From positions 1 through 58,372 of the forward strand of contig JAUQPP010000004.1 of NCBI GenBank assembly GCA_030550315.1: DNA of 58,372 bases, read 5' to 3'. The position numbers and the translations under genes were made by a program. A model generated the notes under the pieces. That model saw only the letters and a program-made list of their open reading frames with translations, was not told the origin of the DNA and ran no database searches. Below are positions 42,990 through 51,121 of this stretch, piece after piece. The stretch's first letter is position 1, and every line of letters starts with the position of its first letter. This DNA comes from Thermotogota bacterium. Lineage in GTDB: Bacteria > Thermotogota > Thermotogae > Thermotogales > Fervidobacteriaceae.

Positions 42990-44288
42990 TCAGAACTCGA
43001 TCAACTCAGGAAACGGTTCGATAAGCGCTCTTGACCAAATAGTGTTCACGTAGTTCAAAGCGAAGTAATTTTGAGCAAGGTGAATCCAAAACGCCCCACG
43101 CTTTGTCAAACGAAAATATCCGCCTTCGTCTGTTAAAAAACCCACTTTTCTAAAAAATTCCACGATACGCTTCACCTTAGGATCTTTACCGAATCTTTTT
43201 TCGAATTCCTGCTTCGAAATTACCGTGTCGTAAAACCTCCAGTAGAGCCAAAATAGATCGTCCATTCGTTTGTTGAACGCAAATTCAAGTGAAGTTGGCA
43301 GTTTCCCCATGCTTAAACGCTCGATGTAAGCTTGAACGGGGAATGTATTCAGGTAGAAGCCCCACGGAAAATAGCTACCTGCGCCTGCTCCAAAACCTAA
43401 GTAGTACTCCCTGGTTACCGAGGAGTACTTTACACTCTTAGAATTTGAGGCCTTTTTCATGAAGCTCCACACGGAGACTGGTTCGTAACCTTCGGACACT
43501 AAGTAATCGTATACGAAATAATACTGCCTCCGTCTAACCATAAAATTTGGCATTTTCACGCGCTTAAGTCTTTTGTAACGTCCGATCGTGGAGTATGGGA
43601 ATGTAAACAATGGATAAACGGTTATTTGCGTTGCCCCGTTATCTATTGCGGTTTTTAAATCACTTTCCAGTTCCTTAAGTGTTTGGTGGGGAAGTGCGAA
43701 CATGAGATCCACGTTGACGTTTTCAAAGAGCTCAACAGTGTTTTTCAGTGCCTTGAGCGCAGTGACGCCATCGTAACTCCTTCCGATTAGGTTGAGCAAT
43801 TCGTTCTTGAAACTTTGAATTCCAACGCTTATCACGCTAACACCTGCGTCTTTCAATACCCGAAGCGTCTCCTTGGAACACTCAGCTGGGGTGATTTCCA
43901 AGCATACGTCTCCGGTTATCAAAAAAACTTCTCGAAGTAGAGTAAGGCCATCGACTAGATCCAATGGTGAAATTGCCGGTGAACCACCACCAAAGTAAAT
44001 CGAAGGAACTTGGAAACGTCCAATTACATCAGCGTAGGTTATAATTTCAGCCTTCAACGCTGGAAAGTATTGACCTGCCAATTCCGCATCCCAGGGGACT
44101 TTGTTGTACGGACAGTATGGACAAGTGTGCTTACAAAATGGGATGTGAACATAGATGTGTAACGCCTCGATGCCGCTAGCGTTCAAACGCTCCAGCGAAA
44201 TTCCCGGGTCTTCAGATGCGGTGAATTGAAATCTAAATACACGGCCAAGAAGGTATCTCCGGAATGCCTTGGTGAAGAGATTCATCAT
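42990..44288 (-). CDS. radical-SAM protein, HemW/HemN-like
   Basis: The 432-residue protein has the radical-SAM motif FCKHTCPYCPYN (C-x3-C-x2-C), SIYFGGGSPAI, ISVGIQSFKNELLNLIGR and the HemN-type C-terminal domain (LFWLYWRFYDTVISKQEFEKRFG, GYFRLTKRGAFW). HemW-like proteins bind heme or methylate or decarboxylate unrelated substrates; true coproporphyrinogen oxidase activity should not be assumed. No heme gene is in the window. GGTGGCGATG precedes the ATG pair; 44288 or 44285 are both possible. Confidence 0.8.
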   Translation of the reverse strand: MMNLFTKAFRRYLLGRVFRFQFTASEDPGISLERLNASGIEALHIYVHIPFCKHTCPYCPYNKVPWDAELAGQYFPALKAEIITYADVIGRFQVPSIYFGGGSPAISPLDLVDGLTLLREVFLITGDVCLEITPAECSKETLRVLKDAGVSVISVGIQSFKNELLNLIGRSYDGVTALKALKNTVELFENVNVDLMFALPHQTLKELESDLKTAIDNGATQITVYPLFTFPYSTIGRYKRLKRVKMPNFMVRRRQYYFVYDYLVSEGYEPVSVWSFMKKASNSKSVKYSSVTREYYLGFGAGAGSYFPWGFYLNTFPVQAYIERLSMGKLPTSLEFAFNKRMDDLFWLYWRFYDTVISKQEFEKRFGKDPKVKRIVEFFRKVGFLTDEGGYFRLTKRGAFWIHLAQNYFALNYVNTIWSRALIEPFPELIEF

Positions 44289-44346
44289 CTTACATCGCCA
44301 CCAGTTAGCTTATTTCCGCCATATACAAAATTATACAACTATTTCG

Positions 44347-44375
44347 TTGATTTTTCCACATAGACGTGGTACAAT
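44347..44375 (+). promoter_or_regulatory. MATE exporter gene promoter
   Basis: TTGATT (44347-44352), 17 bases, TACAAT (44370-44375), preceded by TGG. Confidence 0.65.
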
Positions 44376-44436
44376 AAAATCGAAATAGTTCGTACAACGA
44401 AACATTATATGGACGTTCCGCCGTGGGAGGATTTTG

Positions 44437-45783
44437 ATGGCGAAAGTTGATGTATTGAACAGCTCCATAGAGTCAGCGCTTTTTCACCTTTCTTGGCCTT
44501 TAATTATCTCGATGGGGCTGCAAACTATCTACAATATCGTGGATTCTTACTTTTTGGGAAAGCTCGGTGCTGTACAATTTTCGGCCTCGACTATTACTTG
44601 GCCGGTTATTTTCACCTTCATCTCGTTGGCAATGGGATTTGCAAATGCAGGAGTGGCCATAGTTTCGCAGAACGAGGGCAAGCGAGATAGGGAAGCTGTT
44701 GCACGTTCAGTTGGCCAGCTGTACCTCCTAACGCTTTCCGTAGGGGTACTCGCCACCTTCTTGGGCATTCTTTTTGCGCGCCAGATAGTGAACTCGATAG
44801 CGGGCAAGAAAAGTGCCGAGGTAATTCCATTTGCGTTAAGGTACTACATTGTTGATATGATAGGTCTACCTCTTGTGTTCATCATCAATAGCACGACAGC
44901 TGCTATGAGAGCTGTGGGTGATTCACACTTTGGAATGAGGGTAACGCTCTTTATGAATATATTGAACATGGTCTTCGATCCGCTACTGATATTCGGTGTG
45001 GGCCCTTTTCCGGCACTCGGTGTTGAAGGGGCTGCATGGGCAACAAACATTGGAAGAACCGTTGCTGCCATTGTCTGTGTCAAGAGTCTTTTCGGCCGTC
45101 AACGGGCTTTTGACGTGAAAAGATCCGATTTCAGTCCCGATTGGCGGTTAATAAAGTTGATTTTAAAACTCGGCTTGCCAAACGCGTTGGGTATGTCGGT
45201 AACCTCCGCTGGTTTTGCGGTGATTATGAAATACGTTGCCATGTTTGGACCAGCTGTTATTAGCGCCTACGGTATCGGTAACAGGGTTACGAACTTGGTT
45301 TCAATGGTCTCTTTTGGGCTTGCTGGTGCCGTTTCAACGATGGTGGGCCAGTTTATTGGTGCGCATAGGTACGAAGATGCTGAACGTGCAGTTTCGAGGG
45401 CGTTTTTCTGGAATGTCATGATCATCGGTTTGCTTTCGGTTGTCACGTTCGTTTTTGCGAAAGAGGTGACGAGATTTTTCATTGATGATCCTGAAGTCAT
45501 AAAGATGGGAGAAGTTTACTTCAGATATATATCATTCTCTATGCCGATATTCACCGCCTACATGATATATAACAGTGCTCTCGTTGGTGCTGGTAAGACA
45601 ATTCTCACAATGATTGGAGATATCGTGAGGCTTTGGGGAATAAGGATTCCCATAATTGGTGTTTTAGCGGTAACGATGGGATTCCGCGGAATTTTCGTTG
45701 GGATGATAGTGAGCAACTTTGTTGTTTTCTTTATGACTTACGCATTTTTCAAGTTTTCAGATTGGCGCAAAGCTGTTGTTTGA
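44437..45783 (+). CDS. MATE-family efflux transporter
   Basis: The 448-residue protein has twelve predicted helices in two MATE repeats (WPLIISMGLQTIYNIVDSYFLGKLG; SFGLAGAVSTMVGQFIGAHRYEDAERAV). It is a Na+ or H+ driven multidrug/metabolite exporter. The ATG at 44437 lies six bases after GGGAGG. It has its own promoter and a strong terminator. Confidence 0.93.
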   Translation: MAKVDVLNSSIESALFHLSWPLIISMGLQTIYNIVDSYFLGKLGAVQFSASTITWPVIFTFISLAMGFANAGVAIVSQNEGKRDREAVARSVGQLYLLTLSVGVLATFLGILFARQIVNSIAGKKSAEVIPFALRYYIVDMIGLPLVFIINSTTAAMRAVGDSHFGMRVTLFMNILNMVFDPLLIFGVGPFPALGVEGAAWATNIGRTVAAIVCVKSLFGRQRAFDVKRSDFSPDWRLIKLILKLGLPNALGMSVTSAGFAVIMKYVAMFGPAVISAYGIGNRVTNLVSMVSFGLAGAVSTMVGQFIGAHRYEDAERAVSRAFFWNVMIIGLLSVVTFVFAKEVTRFFIDDPEVIKMGEVYFRYISFSMPIFTAYMIYNSALVGAGKTILTMIGDIVRLWGIRIPIIGVLAVTMGFRGIFVGMIVSNFVVFFMTYAFFKFSDWRKAVV

Positions 45784-45810
45784 TTTGCGAATCGAATACA
45801 GATTTAAGAA

Positions 45811-45839
45811 AAATGCCCCGGGCGTGCCGGGGCTTTTTA
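45811..45839. terminator. terminator after the MATE gene
   Basis: GCCCCGG (45815-45821) and CCGGGGC (45827-45833) with a five-base loop and AAAA/TTTTT flanks; it serves both convergent transcripts. Confidence 0.9.
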
Positions 45840-45863
45840 ATTGCACACTTGTTCTAAAGCATA

Positions 45864-46058
45864 TCAGAAAAGTACCATTGCCAGGTAATCTATCGCAACC
45901 GAAACTATCGAGTCAAAAATCTCTTTTGGAATCTCCAACCCCAGTTCTTCGTAGAGTTCATCGATGAGTTCGAGCACTTCCGCCTTTTTCTTTTCACCCT
46001 CACCTGGGCGTTCAACCAGGAGCATAAACAGCTTGACTACGTCCCACAACCACTTCAT
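45864..46058 (-). CDS. small acidic/helical hypothetical protein
   Basis: A 64-residue product (from ATG 46058; GTG 46070 is the alternative) with an N-terminal hydrophobic helix (WLWDVVKLFMLLV), a Lys/Glu-rich middle and a hydrophobic C-terminal helix. I do not recognise a family. It is the third gene of a small-gene cluster, and its position after DUF1659/DUF2922-like genes suggests a common unit, as found in some Firmicutes. Function unknown. Confidence 0.6.
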   Translation of the reverse strand: MKWLWDVVKLFMLLVERPGEGEKKKAEVLELIDELYEELGLEIPKEIFDSIVSVAIDYLAMVLF

Positions 46059-46078
46059 ATTTGTCACCACACCTGATG

Positions 46079-46297
46079 TTAATCTAGGAGATTAATAAGC
46101 ACTTCTACGTTTGTTTCCGTGATTCTTGCTTCATCAGGTTCAAAGCCCTCGGGTACAACTTTCAAGTTTTTCAGTATGTGCATGTCGCTTCGGAGCTCTT
46201 CCACGTTGATTGTTTCAACAGGCTCTGGAATGTTCAAACGCAACGTCCTCGTTTGACCTTCTTCATTTTTTCTGAAGAACAACGTCAATCTCTTCAT
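46079..46297 (-). CDS. DUF2922-like small protein
   Basis: The 72-residue product (LTLFFRKNEEGQTRTLRLNIPEPVETINVEELRSDM, ending DEARITETNVEVLINLLD) fits the DUF2922 pattern of a leading beta-hairpin, a helix and a closing strand with the ARITE motif. Function unknown. The ATG overlaps the stop of the upstream gene by four bases. Confidence 0.65.
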   Translation of the reverse strand: MKRLTLFFRKNEEGQTRTLRLNIPEPVETINVEELRSDMHILKNLKVVPEGFEPDEARITETNVEVLINLLD

Positions 46298-46494
46298 TTG
46301 ACATCACCTACGCTTTTAGTTATGACAACTTGTGCGTTTTCACAGGTGTACTTGGAGTACTTATCGAAAAGTTCCACCAACACTTGCGCGTTCGAATCCT
46401 CGAAATCTTCCGGAACGTTTATGGTTTGCCTACGAAAGATGGGACTGTTCGATTCATCGTAGCCCATAAGCCAAGTAACGACGATTCTCTTCAC
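46294..46494 (-). CDS. DUF1659-like small protein
   Basis: The 66-residue product (TWLMGYDESNSPIFRRQTINVPEDFEDSNAQVLVELF) resembles DUF1659: a G-x-D-x-x-x-x-P/I-x-x-R-R-x-T strand, then a helix. DUF1659 and DUF2922 genes are paired in Bacillus-type genomes, and the same pair occurs here. The GTG start is preceded by GGGAGGGATC. Function unknown. Confidence 0.6.
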   Translation of the reverse strand: MKRIVVTWLMGYDESNSPIFRRQTINVPEDFEDSNAQVLVELFDKYSKYTCENAQVVITKSVGDVK

Positions 46495-46641
46495 TTACGA
46501 TCCCTCCCAATGAATCTCCGAGACTTCCTTAAACTTCTTTAAGGGTTTGCTTACCTGCGCAGGCAAGGTAATATATCTACCAAGGTACGAGGGTGACATG
46601 GAAATTGAGTGAAGCGGGTTCGACAAGCCGTTGTTGATGAT

Positions 46642-46669
46642 TTGAACGTTTCTGGAAACGTGGTATAAT
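46642..46669 (+). promoter_or_regulatory. promoter of the SRPBCC gene with an operator-like repeat in its spacer
   Basis: TTGAAC (46642-46647), 16 bases, TATAAT (46664-46669) preceded by TGG. Inside the spacer ACGTTTC-TG-GAAACGT (46646-46661) is a perfect inverted repeat, so a repressor may bind between the boxes. Confidence 0.7.
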
Positions 46670-46721
46670 AAAGGAGCTACATAGCTAAGGATGGTCAGAG
46701 TAACGAAAGGGTGAAGATAAG

Positions 46722-47177
46722 ATGGGAAGCGTGGAAGGATTTACAAATCAAGATATGGAGTTTTATGAACGCTTTCGCGCACCTGTCTGGAAGGTGTGGG
46801 ATATTTTCTACAATCCGAATGGTTGGGATCCTTGGTTCACCGATGGTATGAAAGTTGACGAAGAGACAGGAGAGATTTACTTTCGGTGGTTTAGGCTAAC
46901 CGACGGACAGGTGGTCGTAGACCGGGGAAGGATAGTGTCCGTTGTTCGCCACAGACTCTTTTCATTTTGGTGGTACGAATACGAGGATGGTTACAGGAGT
47001 TTTGTGGAACTCGAGTTTCAACCAACAGGTGTTGAAGAGACTATTGTGACAGTCAGGGATAAGACGTTTGTGAAGGACGAAAGTGAATTACCAATACGGT
47101 ATCGGTGCGCTTACGGTTGGGGACAGATGATGCTGCTTGCGAAAGCTTACGTTGAGAATGGGTTGATTCTCATTTAA
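46722..47177 (+). CDS. SRPBCC-family protein (AHSA1-like)
   Basis: The 151-residue protein has the START/Bet v1-like pattern seen in AHSA1-type proteins: an initial helix/strand with RAPVWKVWDIFYNPNGWDPWFTDGMKVD, a GEIYFRW strand and the final long helix (GWGQMMLLAKAYVENG). Such domains bind hydrophobic ligands; no specific role can be read. GGGTGAAGATAAG precedes the ATG. It is separated from thiN by 27-42 bases and may share its promoter. Confidence 0.75.
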   Translation: MGSVEGFTNQDMEFYERFRAPVWKVWDIFYNPNGWDPWFTDGMKVDEETGEIYFRWFRLTDGQVVVDRGRIVSVVRHRLFSFWWYEYEDGYRSFVELEFQPTGVEETIVTVRDKTFVKDESELPIRYRCAYGWGQMMLLAKAYVENGLILI

Positions 47178-47219
47178 GAGCCATAGATTCTTTAGACTTT
47201 TTGCGTGGAGTGTGATAAG

Positions 47220-47831
47220 GTGAAAGCAAGTATCATCGTCAACGGAGGCACTAAAGGTACGCTGTTGATCACTGGCGATTATATTATTGCCGTCGACGGT
47301 GGTGCCAATGAACTCCGAAGAAGGGGAATAATACCCAACGTCATCATTGGTGATATGGACTCGATTAGTCAGTCAACGCTGAATTACTTTAAAGACAAGG
47401 GAGTCAAGGTCGTAACCTATCCGCACGAGAAGGATGAAACCGATTTGGAACTTGCATTGGTTTACGCGTTTGAAAATGGTGCTGAAAGCGCTGAGATACT
47501 TAATTGGCAGGGTGAAAGGCTTGATATGATACTGGCCATGATTGGCCTGATTTCACGCTTTGATAACGTTGTTGCAATCTCGGAAATATGTGAACTGGGA
47601 GTTTTACGAACTGGCGAACACACGCTTAAAGCGCTAGCTGGTGAGGTCTGGTCGATATTACCACTTTGTCATGCACGGTTAAGGCTGGAGGGGTTCAAGT
47701 ATCAATTTGATGGTGATATGGATTTGGAAAAACCCATTGGTGTGAGTAACGTTTCCACAACTGAGGCAGTACGGATTTCGGTACAGGACGGTAAGGTGGT
47801 GTACATTCGTTGGAAGAGAAAACCGTTGTAA
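47220..47831 (+). CDS. thiN: thiamine diphosphokinase
   Basis: The 203-residue product (start GTG 47220, GGAG nine bases upstream; GTG 47205 is possible) has thiamine pyrophosphokinase motifs: IIVNGG, YIIAVDGGANELRRRGIIPNVIIGDMDSIS, YPHEKDETDLELAL and the LNWQGERLDM segment. It makes thiamine diphosphate from thiamine and ATP. No other thiamine gene is nearby. Its end overlaps the start of dxr. Confidence 0.9.
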   Translation: MKASIIVNGGTKGTLLITGDYIIAVDGGANELRRRGIIPNVIIGDMDSISQSTLNYFKDKGVKVVTYPHEKDETDLELALVYAFENGAESAEILNWQGERLDMILAMIGLISRFDNVVAISEICELGVLRTGEHTLKALAGEVWSILPLCHARLRLEGFKYQFDGDMDLEKPIGVSNVSTTEAVRISVQDGKVVYIRWKRKPL

Positions 47832-48922
47832 TTCTCGGAGTTACTGGCTCAATTGGAACACAGACGGTGGATGTAATCTCAACGATTGGTGGTTTTCGGA
47901 TTGTCGGGGTTAGTTTTGGTAAGAATGTTGACTTTGCAAATCGCATCGTTAGTGCCTTTCGTATTCCATATTACCACGGTAATGGAACACTGGAATTTGG
48001 CTCAAAGCTTGGAAGTATCGAAGAATTGCTTGAGAAAACCAAACCGGATATCGTCGTCTGCGCTATTCCGGGTATTGAGGGTGTAAAAGCGGCGTTTGAA
48101 TCGCTGAAGTATACCAAACGCTTAGCACTTGCAACGAAGGAGGCCCTTGTTTGCGCGGGCCCATTCTTCAAAAGGATGGTTAGAGAAAAAGGGGTCGAAC
48201 TGATTCCCGTTGACAGTGAGCATTCGGCGATATTTCAGCTAATTGAGGAAAGCGTTGAAAAAATAGTTCTTACAGCTTCAGGTGGTGCTATCCGAGATGT
48301 ACCGAAGGACCAGATTCGAGGATTAGGACCACGGGAGATTTTGAGGCATCCGACATGGCGAATGGGCCATAGGATAACTGTTGACTCTGCTACGATGGTA
48401 AATAAGCTCTTTGAAGTTATTGAAGCGCACGAACTCTTTGATATCTCTTATAGTGATATTCATGTAATGATTAATCCATCGAGTTTCATACACGGTATCG
48501 TCTATCTGAAGGACGGCACAGTCAAAATCCACGCCGGGCTACCTGATATGCGCGTTCCCATCGCTTACGCGCTGACGTATCCGGAAAGAAGGTACACTGG
48601 TAGGATTCCGGAAGTACGTGATTTCGACATGAGGTTAATCGACATCGAGAAGGACAGATATCCCATATTCGACTACGGTTTGAAATACGTTGTAAACGAC
48701 TTAGCCAGGCGTGTCGCTTTAAACGCTGCCGATGAGGTTGCTATCGAAGCCTTCTTGGCAGGACGCATTTCTTTTGGAGAACTAATCGATACTATACTTT
48801 ACGTAGTTGATAACGTTAGTTCCGAGATAAGGGATTTAGATGAAGTTTTTTACGTCGACTTAATTGCAAGAAATTTAGCTAAGGAGGCGCTTGCGCGAAT
48901 TGAAAGGAGGGTACCAAAATGA
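47810..48922 (+). CDS. dxr: 1-deoxy-D-xylulose 5-phosphate reductoisomerase
   Basis: The 370-residue enzyme catalyses the committed step of the MEP isoprenoid pathway. Motifs: NADPH site ILGVTGSIGTQ, VALATKEAL-like LALATKEALVCAG, PVDSEHSAIFQ (metal Asp and Glu), LTASGGAIRD, HPTWRMGHRITVDSATMVNK and LNAADEVAIEAFL. The likely start is TTG 47810, which lies inside the end of thiN; there is no clear ribosome site, so translation may depend on thiN. It overlaps rseP by four bases (ATGA). Confidence 0.95.
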   Translation: MEEKTVVILGVTGSIGTQTVDVISTIGGFRIVGVSFGKNVDFANRIVSAFRIPYYHGNGTLEFGSKLGSIEELLEKTKPDIVVCAIPGIEGVKAAFESLKYTKRLALATKEALVCAGPFFKRMVREKGVELIPVDSEHSAIFQLIEESVEKIVLTASGGAIRDVPKDQIRGLGPREILRHPTWRMGHRITVDSATMVNKLFEVIEAHELFDISYSDIHVMINPSSFIHGIVYLKDGTVKIHAGLPDMRVPIAYALTYPERRYTGRIPEVRDFDMRLIDIEKDRYPIFDYGLKYVVNDLARRVALNAADEVAIEAFLAGRISFGELIDTILYVVDNVSSEIRDLDEVFYVDLIARNLAKEALARIERRVPK

Positions 48923-50421
48923 CGGTAATACTGAATGTGATAGCGTTTATTTTAGTTTTCATGTTCATAGTTGTGGTCCACGAGTTAGGTCACTTTATCT
49001 TTGCAAGAATCTTTGGGGTGACTGTTAAGGAATTCGCCATCGGTTTTGGACCTTATATTTATCGTAAAAGGGGAAGAAAAACAGATTTCAGGATAAACGT
49101 ATTTCCACTCGGTGGATACGTGAGGTTGAAGGGTGAGGATCATGAGGAAGCAGAGGAACCAGACGCATTGTACGGTGTTTCCGCTTGGAAAAGGTTCTTT
49201 ATAGTCCTGGCCGGTCCGCTCTTTTCGATAGCGGCTGGCTATTTGCTGTTCATGTTGATTATCGGTACGTGGGGTTATAGACCCATCGTTATTGATGATG
49301 TATTACCTGGTTCTCCGGCCCAGCGTTCAGGTATCCAAGCTGGAGATGTTGTGCTGAAGGTTAACGACCGTTACGTTTTCGATAATGTTGATATGACGAA
49401 TATAATTCGAAAAGGTCGGCCAATAGAACTTGAGGTTTTGCGCGAACGTGGAAGCATCAAGGTGAGCGTGACACCTGAGATGACCGATGAGCAATATTAC
49501 ATTTACTTTGAAGATGTGCAAGGTGAGATTGGGGGTAGGGTGTTCACAATCAACAACGTTGAATTTAGTTCGTATATCAAATCTTGGAAGAGGGAGTACG
49601 TAAGTGTGTCTTCGGAACTAGGTGAATTGAAGGCTGTACTTTCAAGCGTATCGGTGGTACCTAAAAGGTACGCCATAGGTATTTACTATGGTCAGTTTTC
49701 AAACGTGGTTGCGAAGGACGTAGGGCCTTTTAAGAAAGGTGACGCAATAACGATGATTGCGGGTATGGAGATAGATAGTTCTGTGGATCTTATAGATGCC
49801 TTGACGGCACTTTCACTTAATCCTGGTGAACTATATGTGAGCTTAACGGGTTCGAATGTGGACAAGATTGTCTTTCCATTACCGAGTCAATTCGAAGTTA
49901 AAGTTCGCTCGGGGTCTCTAAAGGTTTCGAGTAAGGAGCGTTCATTCACAATTGGAAAAGAAGAATTACGGAAGTTATTGAGTACCCCCGGCATATTCGA
50001 ACGTGTTGCGCCAGTTTTGAAACCAAGTGGCGTTGAATTTCTGAGGCTATCAATTGAGCGGACAAACAGACTCGCACTGTACATTTGGAGAACCTTGCCG
50101 GGAATATTCGTAGGTAGAAACGTAAAAGAGGTAACCGGACCGGTGGGTATGGTCCAAGTAATTGGTCAAGCGGTTCAGGTAGGTTTGGAAACGATACTTA
50201 CAATCGTTGCTATCATTACGATAAATCTAGGAATTTTTAACTTACTTCCACTTCCCGCACTTGACGGTGGACGTATAGTTTTTGCATTGCTGGAAATGGT
50301 TGCAAGGCGAAAGATCAACAGAGATGTTGAGAATCTTATCCACACACTCGGTTTCTTCCTGCTTCTTGGACTTTTGGTTTTTATCACGTTTGTGGACGTT
50401 ACAAGACTAATGGGACGTTGA
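48919..50421 (+). CDS. rseP: RIP metalloprotease RseP (site-2 protease)
   Basis: The 500-residue membrane protease has the zinc motif VVHELGHFIFARIFG in the first helix, one clear PDZ domain (IDDVLPGSPAQRSGIQAGDVVLKVND), a second degenerate PDZ (VAKDVGPFKKGDAITMIAGMEI) and C-terminal helices with GIFNLLPLPALDGGRIVFALLE (the Asp ligand in the LDG motif). It cuts membrane-bound proteins such as anti-sigma factors. It is longer than the usual 420-450 residues because of the region between the PDZ domains. The dxr-rseP order is common. Confidence 0.93.
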   Translation: MTVILNVIAFILVFMFIVVVHELGHFIFARIFGVTVKEFAIGFGPYIYRKRGRKTDFRINVFPLGGYVRLKGEDHEEAEEPDALYGVSAWKRFFIVLAGPLFSIAAGYLLFMLIIGTWGYRPIVIDDVLPGSPAQRSGIQAGDVVLKVNDRYVFDNVDMTNIIRKGRPIELEVLRERGSIKVSVTPEMTDEQYYIYFEDVQGEIGGRVFTINNVEFSSYIKSWKREYVSVSSELGELKAVLSSVSVVPKRYAIGIYYGQFSNVVAKDVGPFKKGDAITMIAGMEIDSSVDLIDALTALSLNPGELYVSLTGSNVDKIVFPLPSQFEVKVRSGSLKVSSKERSFTIGKEELRKLLSTPGIFERVAPVLKPSGVEFLRLSIERTNRLALYIWRTLPGIFVGRNVKEVTGPVGMVQVIGQAVQVGLETILTIVAIITINLGIFNLLPLPALDGGRIVFALLEMVARRKINRDVENLIHTLGFFLLLGLLVFITFVDVTRLMGR

Positions 50422-50425
50422 GAGG

Positions 50426-51067
50426 TTATCGGCCAGGTATATAAAGGGAAAACTTTTGGGCAAAGTTTTCGTACTTGCTCTCAGTGAGTTGGACTACTTT
50501 GGTTGGGTGAAACTTGGTGCCCACCCCAAAAAATAGGAGGTATATCCGTCCGGGCTTTCCAACGGTTATGGTTGCCTCAGGTGGTATTATTACATCGTAG
50601 TTGGTTCGTATCTTCGGCTCTTTGAAATAGAAAAACCTGTAATCTGAAAGTCCAGGTTTTAGTTCTTTGTTAAAGTACGTCTTTTCCGCATCACGAATGG
50701 AGAACCACACGTTCTCGTTACCGATGGTGAAAACCATAAAGTAACCTGTTGTCGGATCATCGGAGATGTTGGCAAGTATCCTTTCAAAATCGTAGCCGAA
50801 CTCCCTCAAATAGTTTGCGGCCGAAATATATTTGTCAACAAGAGAATTAGGTGCCATCAGAGCCTTTACGGATTCAACTTCTTTGTGTACTTGGTTGACT
50901 TTTTGGTCCACGTAGTTAGTTACGTTGCTTAATCGTGAGATAATCTCCCGGTAAGCGATTAAGTTTCCTATCGAAAGTGCTACCGATATCAAAACGATGA
51001 TAAAAAAGAGCATTCCAAAGAACGTTGCTAAATCTCTCGTACGCTTCTTTCTCCTAATAACTGGCAA
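50426..51067 (-). CDS. membrane-anchored hypothetical protein with coiled coil
   Basis: The 213-residue product has one membrane helix (residues about 15-37), a coiled-coil-like segment (IISRLSNVTNYVDQKVNQVHKEVESV) and an extracytoplasmic domain ending FAQKFSLYIPGR. It could be a division/elongation-complex accessory, as it lies directly after rodA in the same direction. I do not recognise a family. TTG 51067 follows AAGGAG by nine bases; a GTG at 51076 lies within that ribosome site and is less likely. Its end is four bases from the rseP stop with no terminator. Confidence 0.65.
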   Translation of the reverse strand: MPVIRRKKRTRDLATFFGMLFFIIVLISVALSIGNLIAYREIISRLSNVTNYVDQKVNQVHKEVESVKALMAPNSLVDKYISAANYLREFGYDFERILANISDDPTTGYFMVFTIGNENVWFSIRDAEKTYFNKELKPGLSDYRFFYFKEPKIRTNYDVIIPPEATITVGKPGRIYLLFFGVGTKFHPTKVVQLTESKYENFAQKFSLYIPGR

Positions 51068-51121
51068 GGTACTCACTCCTTTTAAGTATTTATCACCTTT
51101 CTTCTGTCGTTGGATTTTTGA

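Noticed and set aside
42726-43053. Open frames within the RNase P RNA
   Set aside because: The sequence is fully explained by conserved RNase P RNA elements on the minus strand; the frames have no protein features.
46554-46563. CCTGCGCAGG palindrome in the gap upstream of the DUF1659-like gene
   Set aside because: A 10-base palindrome alone is weak evidence, and I see no paired promoter that it would overlap.
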